Source: Legionellales bacterium UBA4759
GTDB taxonomy: Bacteria; Pseudomonadota; Gammaproteobacteria; Legionellales; Legionellaceae
Reading direction: 5' to 3'
DNA length: 50,701 nt
Assembly (NCBI GenBank): GCA_002403515.1
Contig: DHHZ01000094.1
Span: 1-50,701, forward strand
The notes under the pieces: generated by a model
What the model was told of the DNA's origin: nothing
What the model saw: the letters and a program-made list of their open reading frames with translations, nothing else
The model's database searches: none
In this document: in pieces, positions 33,305 through 42,187 of the stretch
How positions within the stretch are numbered: position 1 is the stretch's first letter
Layout of the letters: every line of letters starts with the position of its first letter
Made by a program: the position numbers and the translations under genes

Positions 33305-35242
33305 CTAGAGTGATTGAATATATTTTTTGATGAGGTAGGTTTGAAAGTCTTCTATATTGTCATCCATTTGAAAATATTCTCCATCAGTGCTGACTTTCCA
33401 GCATGAATTATGGTTTCGATGAATATTGTGGATGATTTCGTCTTTGATTTGATTCAATGCCTCTTTTTCATAAATTGGAAAGATTAACTCCAATCGTAAA
33501 TCAATATTTTTTTCTGCAAGGGTTGCAGATCCAACAAAAAGCTTTTCTACTTGACCGATTTTAAAATAATAAACACGATGATGTTCTAAATATTTGCCCA
33601 AAAAACAATATTGTTTAATGTTATTTTTAGCCGGCATTTGAGAATAGTTTCTAAAAAATATATGAATAGGGCAATTTAATTGAGATATTTCTTCTATTAA
33701 AGAAGAATCTGACAGCGTTTTGGTTTTTAAGAAAATTTCTATTTCTTCACCTGCTTTAAATGCCTCTTTAGCTTCATTGATTAAAGAGATAAGTTTTGGG
33801 CGAAGATTAAATGGACTGAACATGACATGATTAAGACTATCAATGGTTTTTTGATAGAAAATATAATCAAAAATTTTTTTTAAATCCTCATTAATTCCTG
33901 AATGACTAGTCACCAAACTAAAATCTGCATAAGTTTTGGAATTTTTTTCATGAAAATTACCACTACTTAAAAGACTGATGGCTTTGATTTTAGATGCTTG
34001 ATTAAATGAAATAAGACACATTTTTGAATGAATTCTTGGTTCATCATGATTGAAAAATACTTTGACCTGATTTTTTTTCAATAAATCGATGGTTTGGTAA
34101 ACTTTTTCAATATCATCATCGATTTTAACCTCGACATAAACCTCTACTGTTTTATGCATTAAGGCTGCTTGAATCAGAGCATCAATGATTTTTGAATTTT
34201 CTTCAATGTGATATAAAGTAATTTGAATTCTCTCAACCTCTGGATGTCTAGCCATCGTTTGAAACAAATCAATAATTTCAGTGTAAGGTTGATAGGGGTG
34301 ATGAAATAAAATATCTTTTTGCAATAATATTTGAAATTTATCGTCATAATCGCTTTTGAAAAAATTAGTTGGTTTAAAGGCAATGCTTTGTTCTAATTTA
34401 ATTGGTAAATGTTCTTGGAAGTTTTGGATAATTTCATATAAATCATCAATAAAAAGTGCATGTTCACTTTGAAAAACATCCATTTTTTCTAATTTTAAAG
34501 TCTCCATCAGTTTATTCAAAAACTTCGAATTTTTGATTTTATTGGTTTCTAAAAAAGAAAATTTTTTAGCCAAGTTTTTTTGATTTTTATGATTCCATTT
34601 ATTCAATTCATAATTCAAATTTTGATTTAAACGAAACTCAAAAATTTCTTCAATTGGAGAATTCAAATGATTTTGAAGATAATTTTTAAGCAAGGCGCTT
34701 AGGTTACAAATATGAAAATTCTCTGATTTTTTTTTAAGAAAATATTTTTTTTGGTGCGCTGGGAAAGAAATCCATAAAAAATCATTTGTATTTTTGAGGC
34801 TTATTAAATAATACAATACATCAAATTTTAAATGATTGATAAAGTCAAAATCATCAGCATGGTATCGGGTAATAGATACATTTTTTATCAGTTCAAAAGA
34901 ATCAAAGCTAGAATGATTGTGCCCAATTAAATCTATATCAAAGTGGTTTTTGATGAGTTCTGGTTGAATCTTTGTTAAAAAAATATCTTCGATAGCTTGA
35001 AAGGTATTGATGATATGTTTTTGGGTGGTTTTTTCTGAGGCGCTCATGATTTTTGAGTCTAGAGCGATTTCATTTTTGATGACAACATGTTCAAGCTTAG
35101 ATTTGATTTCTCTTATTTTTTTATAAGCAAATAAAAGATATAGAATACGCTCATTTAAATCGATATGACTTAATTGAGCTTGATATAATAACTTATGGAT
35201 TTCAGGAAATGCCAAACTGATTTCTAATTTATTTGGGTTCAT
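33305..35242 (-). CDS. Divergent polyphosphate kinase (PPK1)-like protein
   Basis: This 645-residue protein resembles polyphosphate kinase 1 in its C-terminal half. It contains ILFHHPYQPYTEIIDLFQTMARHPEVERIQITLYHIE, then DALIQAALMHKTVEVYVEVK, RIHSKMCLIS with a His (residue 405) at the site of the phosphorylated His of E. coli PPK1, and LSSGNFHEKNSKTYADFSLVTSH. A second phospholipase-D-like half follows. The N-terminal 250 residues are poorly conserved, Lys, Asn and Phe-rich, and shorter than in typical PPK1 (about 690 residues in E. coli). Standard PPK1 has an Arg-rich VELKARFDE where VEVKIDDDIEK is seen. Whether it still makes polyphosphate is uncertain. Confidence 0.75.
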   Translation of the reverse strand: MNPNKLEISLAFPEIHKLLYQAQLSHIDLNERILYLLFAYKKIREIKSKLEHVVIKNEIALDSKIMSASEKTTQKHIINTFQAIEDIFLTKIQPELIKNHFDIDLIGHNHSSFDSFELIKNVSITRYHADDFDFINHLKFDVLYYLISLKNTNDFLWISFPAHQKKYFLKKKSENFHICNLSALLKNYLQNHLNSPIEEIFEFRLNQNLNYELNKWNHKNQKNLAKKFSFLETNKIKNSKFLNKLMETLKLEKMDVFQSEHALFIDDLYEIIQNFQEHLPIKLEQSIAFKPTNFFKSDYDDKFQILLQKDILFHHPYQPYTEIIDLFQTMARHPEVERIQITLYHIEENSKIIDALIQAALMHKTVEVYVEVKIDDDIEKVYQTIDLLKKNQVKVFFNHDEPRIHSKMCLISFNQASKIKAISLLSSGNFHEKNSKTYADFSLVTSHSGINEDLKKIFDYIFYQKTIDSLNHVMFSPFNLRPKLISLINEAKEAFKAGEEIEIFLKTKTLSDSSLIEEISQLNCPIHIFFRNYSQMPAKNNIKQYCFLGKYLEHHRVYYFKIGQVEKLFVGSATLAEKNIDLRLELIFPIYEKEALNQIKDEIIHNIHRNHNSCWKVSTDGEYFQMDDNIEDFQTYLIKKYIQSL

Positions 35243-35326
35243 GAATTCTGGTTATGATTTTAAGGATGTGTATTTTATTATAGATTGTATTTTTTGATTT
35301 GCAGGGTTAGGTGTTTTAGAATATTT

Positions 35327-35365
35327 AGAAAAGTAAGCTCACCCAATTGAAATTAGGTGAGCTTA
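35327..35365 (-). terminator. Hairpin terminator downstream of valS
   Basis: A ten-base stem (TAAGCTCACC / GGTGAGCTTA, 35334-35343 and 35356-35365) lies just after the valS stop. It is followed on the minus strand by ACTTTTCT. Confidence 0.55.
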
Positions 35366-35369
35366 AAGT

Positions 35370-38135
35370 TTAGAGGGATTGAATCATTTGTTGATGATCT
35401 AGGCGTTTTTGAAGAAGTTGTTTTGATTGTTCAAGCTTTTCTTGTTCTTTCGCTACAACATCAGCTGGTGCTTTATCTCTAAATGCAGGCAGGGCAAGTT
35501 TCTTTTCACAAGCTTCAATTTCTTTATTAATTTTTGTAATTTCTTTATCAAGACGTGCCAATTCCGCATCTTTTTCAATGAGACCGCTCATGGGGATTAA
35601 AAATTCCCATTCATCCACAATTGCTGAAGCACTCATCGGTGCGGTCTGTTCCATCGCCAACATTTGAATCGATTGAATTTTTGCTAATGCAGTGAGCAAA
35701 TGTTTTTGTTGTTCAATTTTATCAAATGAATCATGTTTTGGAACTTTGATTAACAAGGGAATTTTTTTCCCTGGATTAACATTCATCTCACTTCGAATGG
35801 TTCGAATCGCTTGAATGACATTTTGTAACCAAGACATTTGCTTTTCTGCATCTGCATCAACATCTTCAGCATTAAAACTTGGGTATTTACTCCACATCAA
35901 ACATTCAGAATTATCGCCAACTAATTTAGAAGTTTTTTGCCATATCTCTTCTGTGATAAATGGAATAACTGGGTGTAGAAGTTTTAAAATCTGATCAAGT
36001 ACATGAAGCAAGGTTTTGCGTGTACCGCGTTTACTCGCTGCCAGCGCATTTTGATCATATAAAGTCGTTTTTGCCAATTCGAGGTACCAATCACAGTACT
36101 GATGCCATATAAAATCATGCAAACACTGAGCTAGTAAATCAAAGCGGTAATTTTCAATGTGCGCTCGCGCGTCTTTGATAACATGCTGCAACTGAGACAA
36201 AATCCACTTTTCAGATAAGCCATATTGAAATGCACCATCATCTAAATCTTGAATATAGTCTTCTGTATTTTGTAGTACAAAACGCGTTGCATTCCAAAGC
36301 TTATTACAAAAATGATGATAGCCTTCCACCCGAGCCATATCAAATTTAATGGTGCGTGATTGTGAGGCAAGGGCGCAAAAAGTAAATCGCAATGCATCTG
36401 TACCGTAAGCAGGAATGCCTTCAGGAAATTGTTTTTCAGTTGCTTTGATAATACTTTGCTTAACAGAGTTAATCATTAAATGTTTGGTACGTTTTTCCAA
36501 AAGCTCTGGCAGAGTAATACCATGAATAATATCTAGGGGATCAAGTACATTTCCCTTAGATTTTGACATTTTTTTGCCTTCATGATCACAGACCAAACCG
36601 GTGATGACGATTTTTTTGAAGGGGATGTCGCCAACAAATTTCATGCCAAACATGATCATTCGTGCTACCCAAAAGAAAATAATATCAAAACCTGTGAATA
36701 AAACAGAGGTCGGATAAAATTGTTTCAATTCAGGGGTTTGTTCTGGCCAACCCAGGGTGGAAAAAGGCCAAAGAGCTGAGGAAAACCATGTATCTAGGAC
36801 GTCTTCATCTTGTTTTAAAACAACATTTTCATCCAAGTGATGTTTGATGCGAACATCTTTTTCACTGAGTCCTACATAAATATTACCTAGGTTATCATAC
36901 CAAGCAGGTATTCGATGTCCCCACCACAATTGACGACTGATACACCAATCTTCAATATTTTCCATCCAGTGAAAATAGGTTTTTGACCAGTTTTCAGGAT
37001 AGAATTCAATTTTTCCACTACGAACTGCTTCAATAGCTGGCTCTGCAAGCGGTTTGGTTTTGACATACCATTGATCAGTTAATAAAGGTTCGATAATGGT
37101 ATTGGATTTTTCACCGCGTGGCACAGCAAGTTTATGCGCGACTTTTTGTATCAAAAGACTTGCTTCTTCAAGGTCTTTAAGAACTTGCTCGCGTGCTACG
37201 AATCTATCCATACCTTGATATTTCACAGGGGCATTTTTATTGATGGTTGCTTTTTTGGTTAAAATATTTAGCATGGGCAATTGGTGACGTTTACCCATTT
37301 CATAGTCATTGAAATCATGGGCAGGTGTGATTTTAACACAGCCACTACCAAAGGATTGGTCAACATATTCATCAGCAATAATCGGGATGGTGCGATCACA
37401 TAAAGGCAAGTGAACATGTTTACCAATTAAGTGTCGATAGCGTTCATCATCAGGATGAACAGCAACTGCCGCATCACCCAAAAGTGTTTCAGGACGTGTA
37501 GTTGCTACAGTTAAGCTTTCATGACTGTCTAGGATAGGGTAGCGAATATGCCATAAATAACCATCTTCTTCTTGAGAAATCACTTCTAAATCTGATACTG
37601 CTGTTCCCAGTTTAGGATCCCAGTTAACCAAACGATTGCCACGATAAATTAAACCTTCTTCATACAATTGAATAAAAACTCTTTGTACTGCAGAGGATAA
37701 ACCCTCATCAAGGGTAAAACGTTCACGGCTCCAATCAACAGAAGTCCCCATTTTGCGCATTTGCTGGGTAATTTGTCCACCAGAGGTTTCTTTCCATTTC
37801 CAAATGTGTTCTAAAAATTCTTCCCGTGATAAATCTTTACGATAGATATCTTGTCGCTCTAATTGGGTTTCCACAACCAATTGGGTTGCAATACCGGCAT
37901 GATCAGTACCAGGTTGCCATAAGGTCTTGTCGCCAATCATTCGATGATAGCGTGTGGTAATATCAATGAGTGTATGCTGGAAGCCATGCCCCATGTGTAA
38001 TGTGCCAGTCACATTCGGCGGGGGTAACATGATACAAAATGGTTGGCCATTGCCTTGAGGAGCAAATTTAAACTGATGCTCCCAGTTTTGAGACCATTTC
38101 ATTTCAATATTTTCAGGGGAATAGTTTTTATCCAT
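35370..38135 (-). CDS. valS: Valyl-tRNA synthetase
   Basis: At 921 residues this is a complete class I ValRS, which charges tRNA-Val and edits mischarged Thr. It has the HIGH region PPPNVTGTLHMGHG near residue 38, the editing-domain motif ATTRPETLLGDAAVAVHPDDERY, and KMSKSKGN in the catalytic core. The C-terminal coiled-coil arm (residues 850-921) is rich in Glu and Lys, as expected. The start follows the AT-rich gap with a TGTTATATT extended -10-like sequence on the minus strand. It has its own terminator. Confidence 0.97.
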   Translation of the reverse strand: MDKNYSPENIEMKWSQNWEHQFKFAPQGNGQPFCIMLPPPNVTGTLHMGHGFQHTLIDITTRYHRMIGDKTLWQPGTDHAGIATQLVVETQLERQDIYRKDLSREEFLEHIWKWKETSGGQITQQMRKMGTSVDWSRERFTLDEGLSSAVQRVFIQLYEEGLIYRGNRLVNWDPKLGTAVSDLEVISQEEDGYLWHIRYPILDSHESLTVATTRPETLLGDAAVAVHPDDERYRHLIGKHVHLPLCDRTIPIIADEYVDQSFGSGCVKITPAHDFNDYEMGKRHQLPMLNILTKKATINKNAPVKYQGMDRFVAREQVLKDLEEASLLIQKVAHKLAVPRGEKSNTIIEPLLTDQWYVKTKPLAEPAIEAVRSGKIEFYPENWSKTYFHWMENIEDWCISRQLWWGHRIPAWYDNLGNIYVGLSEKDVRIKHHLDENVVLKQDEDVLDTWFSSALWPFSTLGWPEQTPELKQFYPTSVLFTGFDIIFFWVARMIMFGMKFVGDIPFKKIVITGLVCDHEGKKMSKSKGNVLDPLDIIHGITLPELLEKRTKHLMINSVKQSIIKATEKQFPEGIPAYGTDALRFTFCALASQSRTIKFDMARVEGYHHFCNKLWNATRFVLQNTEDYIQDLDDGAFQYGLSEKWILSQLQHVIKDARAHIENYRFDLLAQCLHDFIWHQYCDWYLELAKTTLYDQNALAASKRGTRKTLLHVLDQILKLLHPVIPFITEEIWQKTSKLVGDNSECLMWSKYPSFNAEDVDADAEKQMSWLQNVIQAIRTIRSEMNVNPGKKIPLLIKVPKHDSFDKIEQQKHLLTALAKIQSIQMLAMEQTAPMSASAIVDEWEFLIPMSGLIEKDAELARLDKEITKINKEIEACEKKLALPAFRDKAPADVVAKEQEKLEQSKQLLQKRLDHQQMIQSL

Positions 38136-38203
38136 ATTTGTTTACAAAAAATTTTTGAATGTCGCAAATATAACATTGCAAGCCAATGAATTCATCTATT
38201 TTC

Positions 38204-39385
38204 TTAAATTGTAGGCAAAATTTTCTTTTTTCTAGCGGAATTATGACGTTCGGTCATTTCAACATCGATGTAACGATCGGTTGTCGCACTTGAAGCGTGA
38301 CCCGCATCATCCCTGACATGTTCGCGGGGCCTAATTTTAACATCCTCAGAAATACTGGTATGCCGAAGCCAGTGAACAGTGGCTGCCTCTAGGTGTTGTG
38401 CTTCCTCTAATTCATTGTCTTGACGTAGTTTTTGAGCGGCAAGGTCAAAGCATTGTTGAATTAAACGTCGAATGGTAATGGTATCTGAAATTGGCCCAAA
38501 ACCTTTGATTTTGGGGATGAGGTAATCATTTTCACCCGGTGATGGGAGTGAGGGAAGGCCTTGGAACACTCGCCATCTTTTTAAAGCTTCCAAAACCGTT
38601 TCACTCACAGCAATTTGTCTTTTTTTATTGCCTTTACCGACTGTGGTAAACCACCAATTGCCATAATGGTCTTTCCCAAAATCATTCATGGTTGGAATCC
38701 AACGATCGCTTGCTGTTAATTCCGATATCCGTAAATACATGCCATACATGGCATGTAAAATAAAACGGGTACGCTCATGTTTATCAGGCTGTTTTTGCGC
38801 TAATATCTCAACTGTTTCAAGTACGGTCTCCCATTGCAAAAGACTTAAGCGACGAATAGGTGCTGATTGTTGATTTTTTTGAATAAATTTACTTTTCTGT
38901 CGCATCAATGCCACAGGATTTATATCAATATATTCATCGGCAATTAAATAATTAAAATAAGTACTTAAAATGGCAAAGATTTCTTGAATGGCACCTTGGG
39001 ATAATTGCACTCTATTTTTATTCGCTGGAAAAACAAAAGGTCGCCAGGCTGGGTTGGGATGTCTTTCTCCATTATTCTCTAAAAAACGAGGCACTTTGAA
39101 AGCATTGATCCATTCATCGGGGGGATTTTGACAAAACTTGATATAAATTTCTAAATCTTGCCGAGCTAAGGCTTTTAAGGTTTTATTTTGAATGAGCCAG
39201 CACCATTGTAGAAAACGTTCAACTTCACGACGATAGCTATTAAAAGTGCCTTGTCGGCCCGCATAGCTTTTAAGAAACTCAGTACTAAATGCGTAATCTT
39301 GCTTTTGTCCATCATTAAGGTGCATGGGTGGGCGATGGGCGTGCAAATAGTCGGCTTGGTCAAAAATAGCAATGGGAGATTTCAT
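38204..39385 (-). CDS. Tyrosine recombinase / integrase family protein
   Basis: This protein of about 393 residues has a SAM-like N-terminal DNA-binding domain (FLKSYAGRQGTFNSYRREVERFLQWC) and a full tyrosine recombinase catalytic domain. The active-site residues are visible in order: Arg in MYLRISELTA, the beta-hairpin Lys in GKGNKKRQIAV, HxxR in VHWLRHTS, His in DDAGHASSATT and the nucleophile Tyr in TDRYIDVEM. It is longer than XerC or XerD (about 300). The ATG at 39385 is preferred to a TTG at 39415; neither has a strong ribosome binding site. It lies 220 bases from a tRNA-Pro gene, yet no flanking direct repeat or phage gene is seen. Confidence 0.88.
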   Translation of the reverse strand: MKSPIAIFDQADYLHAHRPPMHLNDGQKQDYAFSTEFLKSYAGRQGTFNSYRREVERFLQWCWLIQNKTLKALARQDLEIYIKFCQNPPDEWINAFKVPRFLENNGERHPNPAWRPFVFPANKNRVQLSQGAIQEIFAILSTYFNYLIADEYIDINPVALMRQKSKFIQKNQQSAPIRRLSLLQWETVLETVEILAQKQPDKHERTRFILHAMYGMYLRISELTASDRWIPTMNDFGKDHYGNWWFTTVGKGNKKRQIAVSETVLEALKRWRVFQGLPSLPSPGENDYLIPKIKGFGPISDTITIRRLIQQCFDLAAQKLRQDNELEEAQHLEAATVHWLRHTSISEDVKIRPREHVRDDAGHASSATTDRYIDVEMTERHNSARKKKILPTI

Positions 39386-39550
39386 TTTTTTTATTATTTT
39401 AAGCGGTGATATCAAATATCATAACAAATATATGAAATGGTGGGGAAGTGTGTTGGAGTGGGAGTTTTGACAAAATGGCATGGTTTTTAACTTTTTGAAA
39501 ATAATTTAAAAAAATCCCAAAAAAATTAAAAAATTTTTTAAAAATAGGTA

Positions 39551-39579
39551 TTGACCAAGTTTAATCTCGGTTGTATTAT
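39551..39579 (+). promoter_or_regulatory. Strong sigma70-type promoter of the tRNA cluster
   Basis: TTGACC, 17 bases, TATTAT, 28 bases before the first tRNA. It probably drives the four tRNAs and possibly tig. Confidence 0.7.
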
Positions 39580-39607
39580 GCAGTCTCTGTCCTAGCGATG
39601 GGTGTAT

Positions 39608-39684
39608 CGGGGTATAGCGCAGTCTGGTAGCGCGCCTGCTTTGGGAGCAGGATGTCGGGAGTTCGAATCTCTCTACCCCGACCA
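39608..39684 (+). tRNA. tRNA-Pro (UGG)
   Basis: Seven-base acceptor stem CGGGGTA/TACCCCG, anticodon loop TTTGGGA with TGG, TTCGAATC T loop and an encoded CCA end; 77 bases. Confidence 0.97.
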
Positions 39685-39689
39685 ACTTT

Positions 39690-39766
39690 GCGCCTGTAGC
39701 TCATCTGGATAGAGCATCGGCCTTCTAAGCCGAGGGTAGCAGGTTCGAGTCCTGCCAGGCGTACCA
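39690..39766 (+). tRNA. tRNA-Arg (UCU)
   Basis: Acceptor stem GCGCCTG/CAGGCGT (one G-U pair), anticodon loop CTTCTAA with TCT, TTCGAGTC T loop and encoded CCA; 77 bases. Confidence 0.97.
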
Positions 39767-39789
39767 GCCTTATTTAAATATTATATTAT

Positions 39790-39866
39790 GGTGGATGTAG
39801 CTCAGTTGGTAGAGCCCCGGGTTGTGATCCCGGTTGTCGTGGGTTCGAATCCCATCATTCACCCCA
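39790..39866 (+). tRNA. tRNA-His (GUG)
   Basis: Anticodon loop TTGTGAT with GTG. The extra 5' G (G-1) paired with C73, typical of tRNA-His, is encoded. CCA is encoded; 77 bases. Confidence 0.97.
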
Positions 39867-39938
39867 GTTTTTTTTGCTAATTTTCTCTGGTAAAGCCTTT
39901 ACAAGCTTTCCTGTCTCATGAATAATTGCAGCTGATTT

Positions 39939-40023
<85 letters not shown>

Positions 40024-40053
40024 ATTTTTTAACCGGTTTATGAGGTGAATACG

Positions 40054-41382
40054 ATGGCAGTTTCTTTAGAAACTTTATCTGAATTAGAGCGTAAATTAAC
40101 CATTTCCCTTGCTGATAATGAAATTCAAGATGAAGTTAATACTCGTTTAAAAAATATTGCTCCAAAAGTACAAGTACAAGGTTTTCGTCAAGGCAAAGTT
40201 CCCTTTAAACTCGTTCGTGAACGTTTTTCTGATAAAGTTCGTCTAGAAGTTATCAATGAATTAATGATGAGTGCTTTAGAAAACGCGATTGAAGCAGAAA
40301 ACTTAAAATTAACAGGCTATCCAAAAATTAACGTAACTTCTAGCCCTGAACAAGGCGATTTTAGCTTTGAAGCTGTTGTTGAAGTTTTCCCAGAAGTTAG
40401 CGTCAAAGAATTAGATAATCAAGAAATTGAAATCATTGAAGCATCTGTTGCTGCTGCTGACGTTAAAGACATGATCGAAAAGTTACGCGAACAACACAAA
40501 GTTTGGACTGATGTTGAGCGTGCTTCTAAAAATGGTGATCAATTAGTTATTGATTTTAAAGGTTATGTTGATGATGTTCCTTTTGAGGGTGGTGAAGCCA
40601 ACAACTTTAAAGTTGTTTTAGGTGAAAAACGCATGTTACCAGACTTCGAAAAAGGTCTACTAAAGCATACAGCAGGTCAAGAATTTGATATCGATGTCAA
40701 TTTCCCTGAAGATTATGGTCAAGCTGATTTAGCTGGCAAAAAAGCGCGTTTCAGCATTAAAGTTCATCAAGTACAAGCTGGAGAATTGCCAGAATTAAAT
40801 GATGAATTTGTTAAAAAATTCAATATTGAAGGTGGCGTTGATGCTTTAACCAAAGATATCGAAGCGAACATGAAGCGTGAATTAAAAAAATACGTGAGCC
40901 AAATCAACCGTAAAAACGTATTTGATAAATTAATTGCTGAAAATAAAGTTTCTTTACCTGAAGGTTTAATTGATAGAGAAATTGAAGAATTAAAACATCA
41001 AATGTTCCACCGTATTTTTGGTGCTGAACATCATGAAAATGAGAAAATTCCTGATTTCCCAAGAGAGTTATTCTTAGAAGAAGCACAACGTCGTGTACAT
41101 TTAAGTTTGTTATACGTTGAGTATGTTAAAAAGCATGGCTTAACTGTTGATGACAAACGCTTAGATGCGCTTGTTGAAGAGATGGTTAGTGCTTTTGAAG
41201 ATCCAACAGAAGCTCGTGAGTGGTACAAGAAAGATCAAAAACGTTTAGAAGATCTGAAAGGCTTGCTCATGGAAGAAGTTGTGATGGAAAAAATTCTAGA
41301 ATTTGCGAAACCAGCCTTGAAAAAATTGAATTATCGTGAAACCATGGAGTTTGCAAATCGCAATAACGACGGAGACGCTTAA
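40054..41382 (+). CDS. tig: Trigger factor
   Basis: This 442-residue protein matches trigger factor, the ribosome-bound chaperone and peptidyl-prolyl isomerase. The N-terminal ribosome-binding signature is GFRQGKVPFKLVRERF. The FKBP-like domain has DQLVIDFKGYVDDVPFEGGEA and NFPEDYGQADLAGKKARFSIKVHQVQ, and the long C-terminal helical domain is present. The ATG at 40054 follows a GAGGTG at good spacing; an upstream GTG at 40045 is inside this ribosome binding site and can be dismissed. It overlaps clpP by one base. The tig-clpP-clpX-lon-hup-ppiD order is the classic gammaproteobacterial arrangement. Confidence 0.97.
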   Translation: MAVSLETLSELERKLTISLADNEIQDEVNTRLKNIAPKVQVQGFRQGKVPFKLVRERFSDKVRLEVINELMMSALENAIEAENLKLTGYPKINVTSSPEQGDFSFEAVVEVFPEVSVKELDNQEIEIIEASVAAADVKDMIEKLREQHKVWTDVERASKNGDQLVIDFKGYVDDVPFEGGEANNFKVVLGEKRMLPDFEKGLLKHTAGQEFDIDVNFPEDYGQADLAGKKARFSIKVHQVQAGELPELNDEFVKKFNIEGGVDALTKDIEANMKRELKKYVSQINRKNVFDKLIAENKVSLPEGLIDREIEELKHQMFHRIFGAEHHENEKIPDFPRELFLEEAQRRVHLSLLYVEYVKKHGLTVDDKRLDALVEEMVSAFEDPTEAREWYKKDQKRLEDLKGLLMEEVVMEKILEFAKPALKKLNYRETMEFANRNNDGDA

Positions 41383-42008
41383 TGAGTTCTATACAATTAT
41401 CCAGTGGCCTAGTGCCAATGGTTGTTGAGCAAACAGCGCGTGGTGAACGCGCTTACGATATTTATTCACGGTTACTCAAAGAAAGAATTATTTTCTTATT
41501 GGGTCCTGTTGAAGACAATATGGCGAATTTAATCGTTGCTCAAATGTTGTTTTTAGAATCAGAAAATCCTGAGAAAGATATTTATTTATACATCAATTCT
41601 CCAGGTGGTGTAGTGACAGCAGGTCTTGCAATTTATGATACCATGCAGTTTATTAAACCCGATGTGAGTACTTTGTGTATAGGTCAAGCAGCGAGTGCTG
41701 CAGCATTATTGTTGTGTGCCGGTGCTGATGGCAAGCGTTATTGTTTACCCAATTCACGTGTCATGATTCACCAACCTTTGGGTGGTTTTCGTGGCCAAGC
41801 TTCTGACATTGAAATTCATGCTCGAGAAACTTTAATAATTCGTGAAAAGCTCAATAACATTATGGCTAAGCATACTCGTAAAACTTCTGAAGAAATTTTA
41901 CGTGATACGGATAGAGATAATTTTATGAGTGCAGTTCAAGCCAAAGATTATGGTTTGATTGATGAAGTTTTATATCAACGCGAAGGTTTACCGAAAGTTG
42001 AGTTCTAA
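41382..42008 (+). CDS. clpP: ATP-dependent Clp protease proteolytic subunit
   Basis: At 208 residues this is a standard ClpP. The catalytic Ser105 is in GQAASAA and His130 in RVMIHQPLGG; an Asp lies in the RDTDRDNF segment. YINSPGGVVTAGLAIYDTM forms the handle region. The barrel assembles as two heptamers and degrades substrates unfolded by ClpX. It starts at the tig stop (TAATG), so the two are translationally coupled, and a strong terminator follows it. Confidence 0.97.
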   Translation: MSSIQLSSGLVPMVVEQTARGERAYDIYSRLLKERIIFLLGPVEDNMANLIVAQMLFLESENPEKDIYLYINSPGGVVTAGLAIYDTMQFIKPDVSTLCIGQAASAAALLLCAGADGKRYCLPNSRVMIHQPLGGFRGQASDIEIHARETLIIREKLNNIMAKHTRKTSEEILRDTDRDNFMSAVQAKDYGLIDEVLYQREGLPKVEF

Positions 42009-42013
42009 ATAAA

Positions 42014-42037
42014 AGCCGCTTTAGCGGCTTTTTTTTT
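42014..42037 (+). terminator. Rho-independent terminator after clpP
   Basis: AGCCGC, loop TTTA, GCGGCT, then a run of T residues. Confidence 0.9.
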
Positions 42038-42044
42038 CTAGATA

Positions 42045-42073
42045 TTGACACATTCCTATGTATTCTGGAGAAT
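42045..42073 (+). promoter_or_regulatory. Candidate promoter of clpX
   Basis: A perfect TTGACA -35 is followed by 17 bases and GAGAAT, a partial -10 match. It lies just after the clpP terminator and 115 bases before clpX, in the gap where a separate clpX-lon promoter is expected. Confidence 0.4.
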
Positions 42074-42187
42074 TGTTCCAAGAAACATAGAAAATAACTT
42101 GAAATTTTAAGATTAGCCCACATTTTAACGTTAGTGCTACTTGCGAAAGCGTATTGAAATTTATACATTTGATTAAGAGGAAATAGT

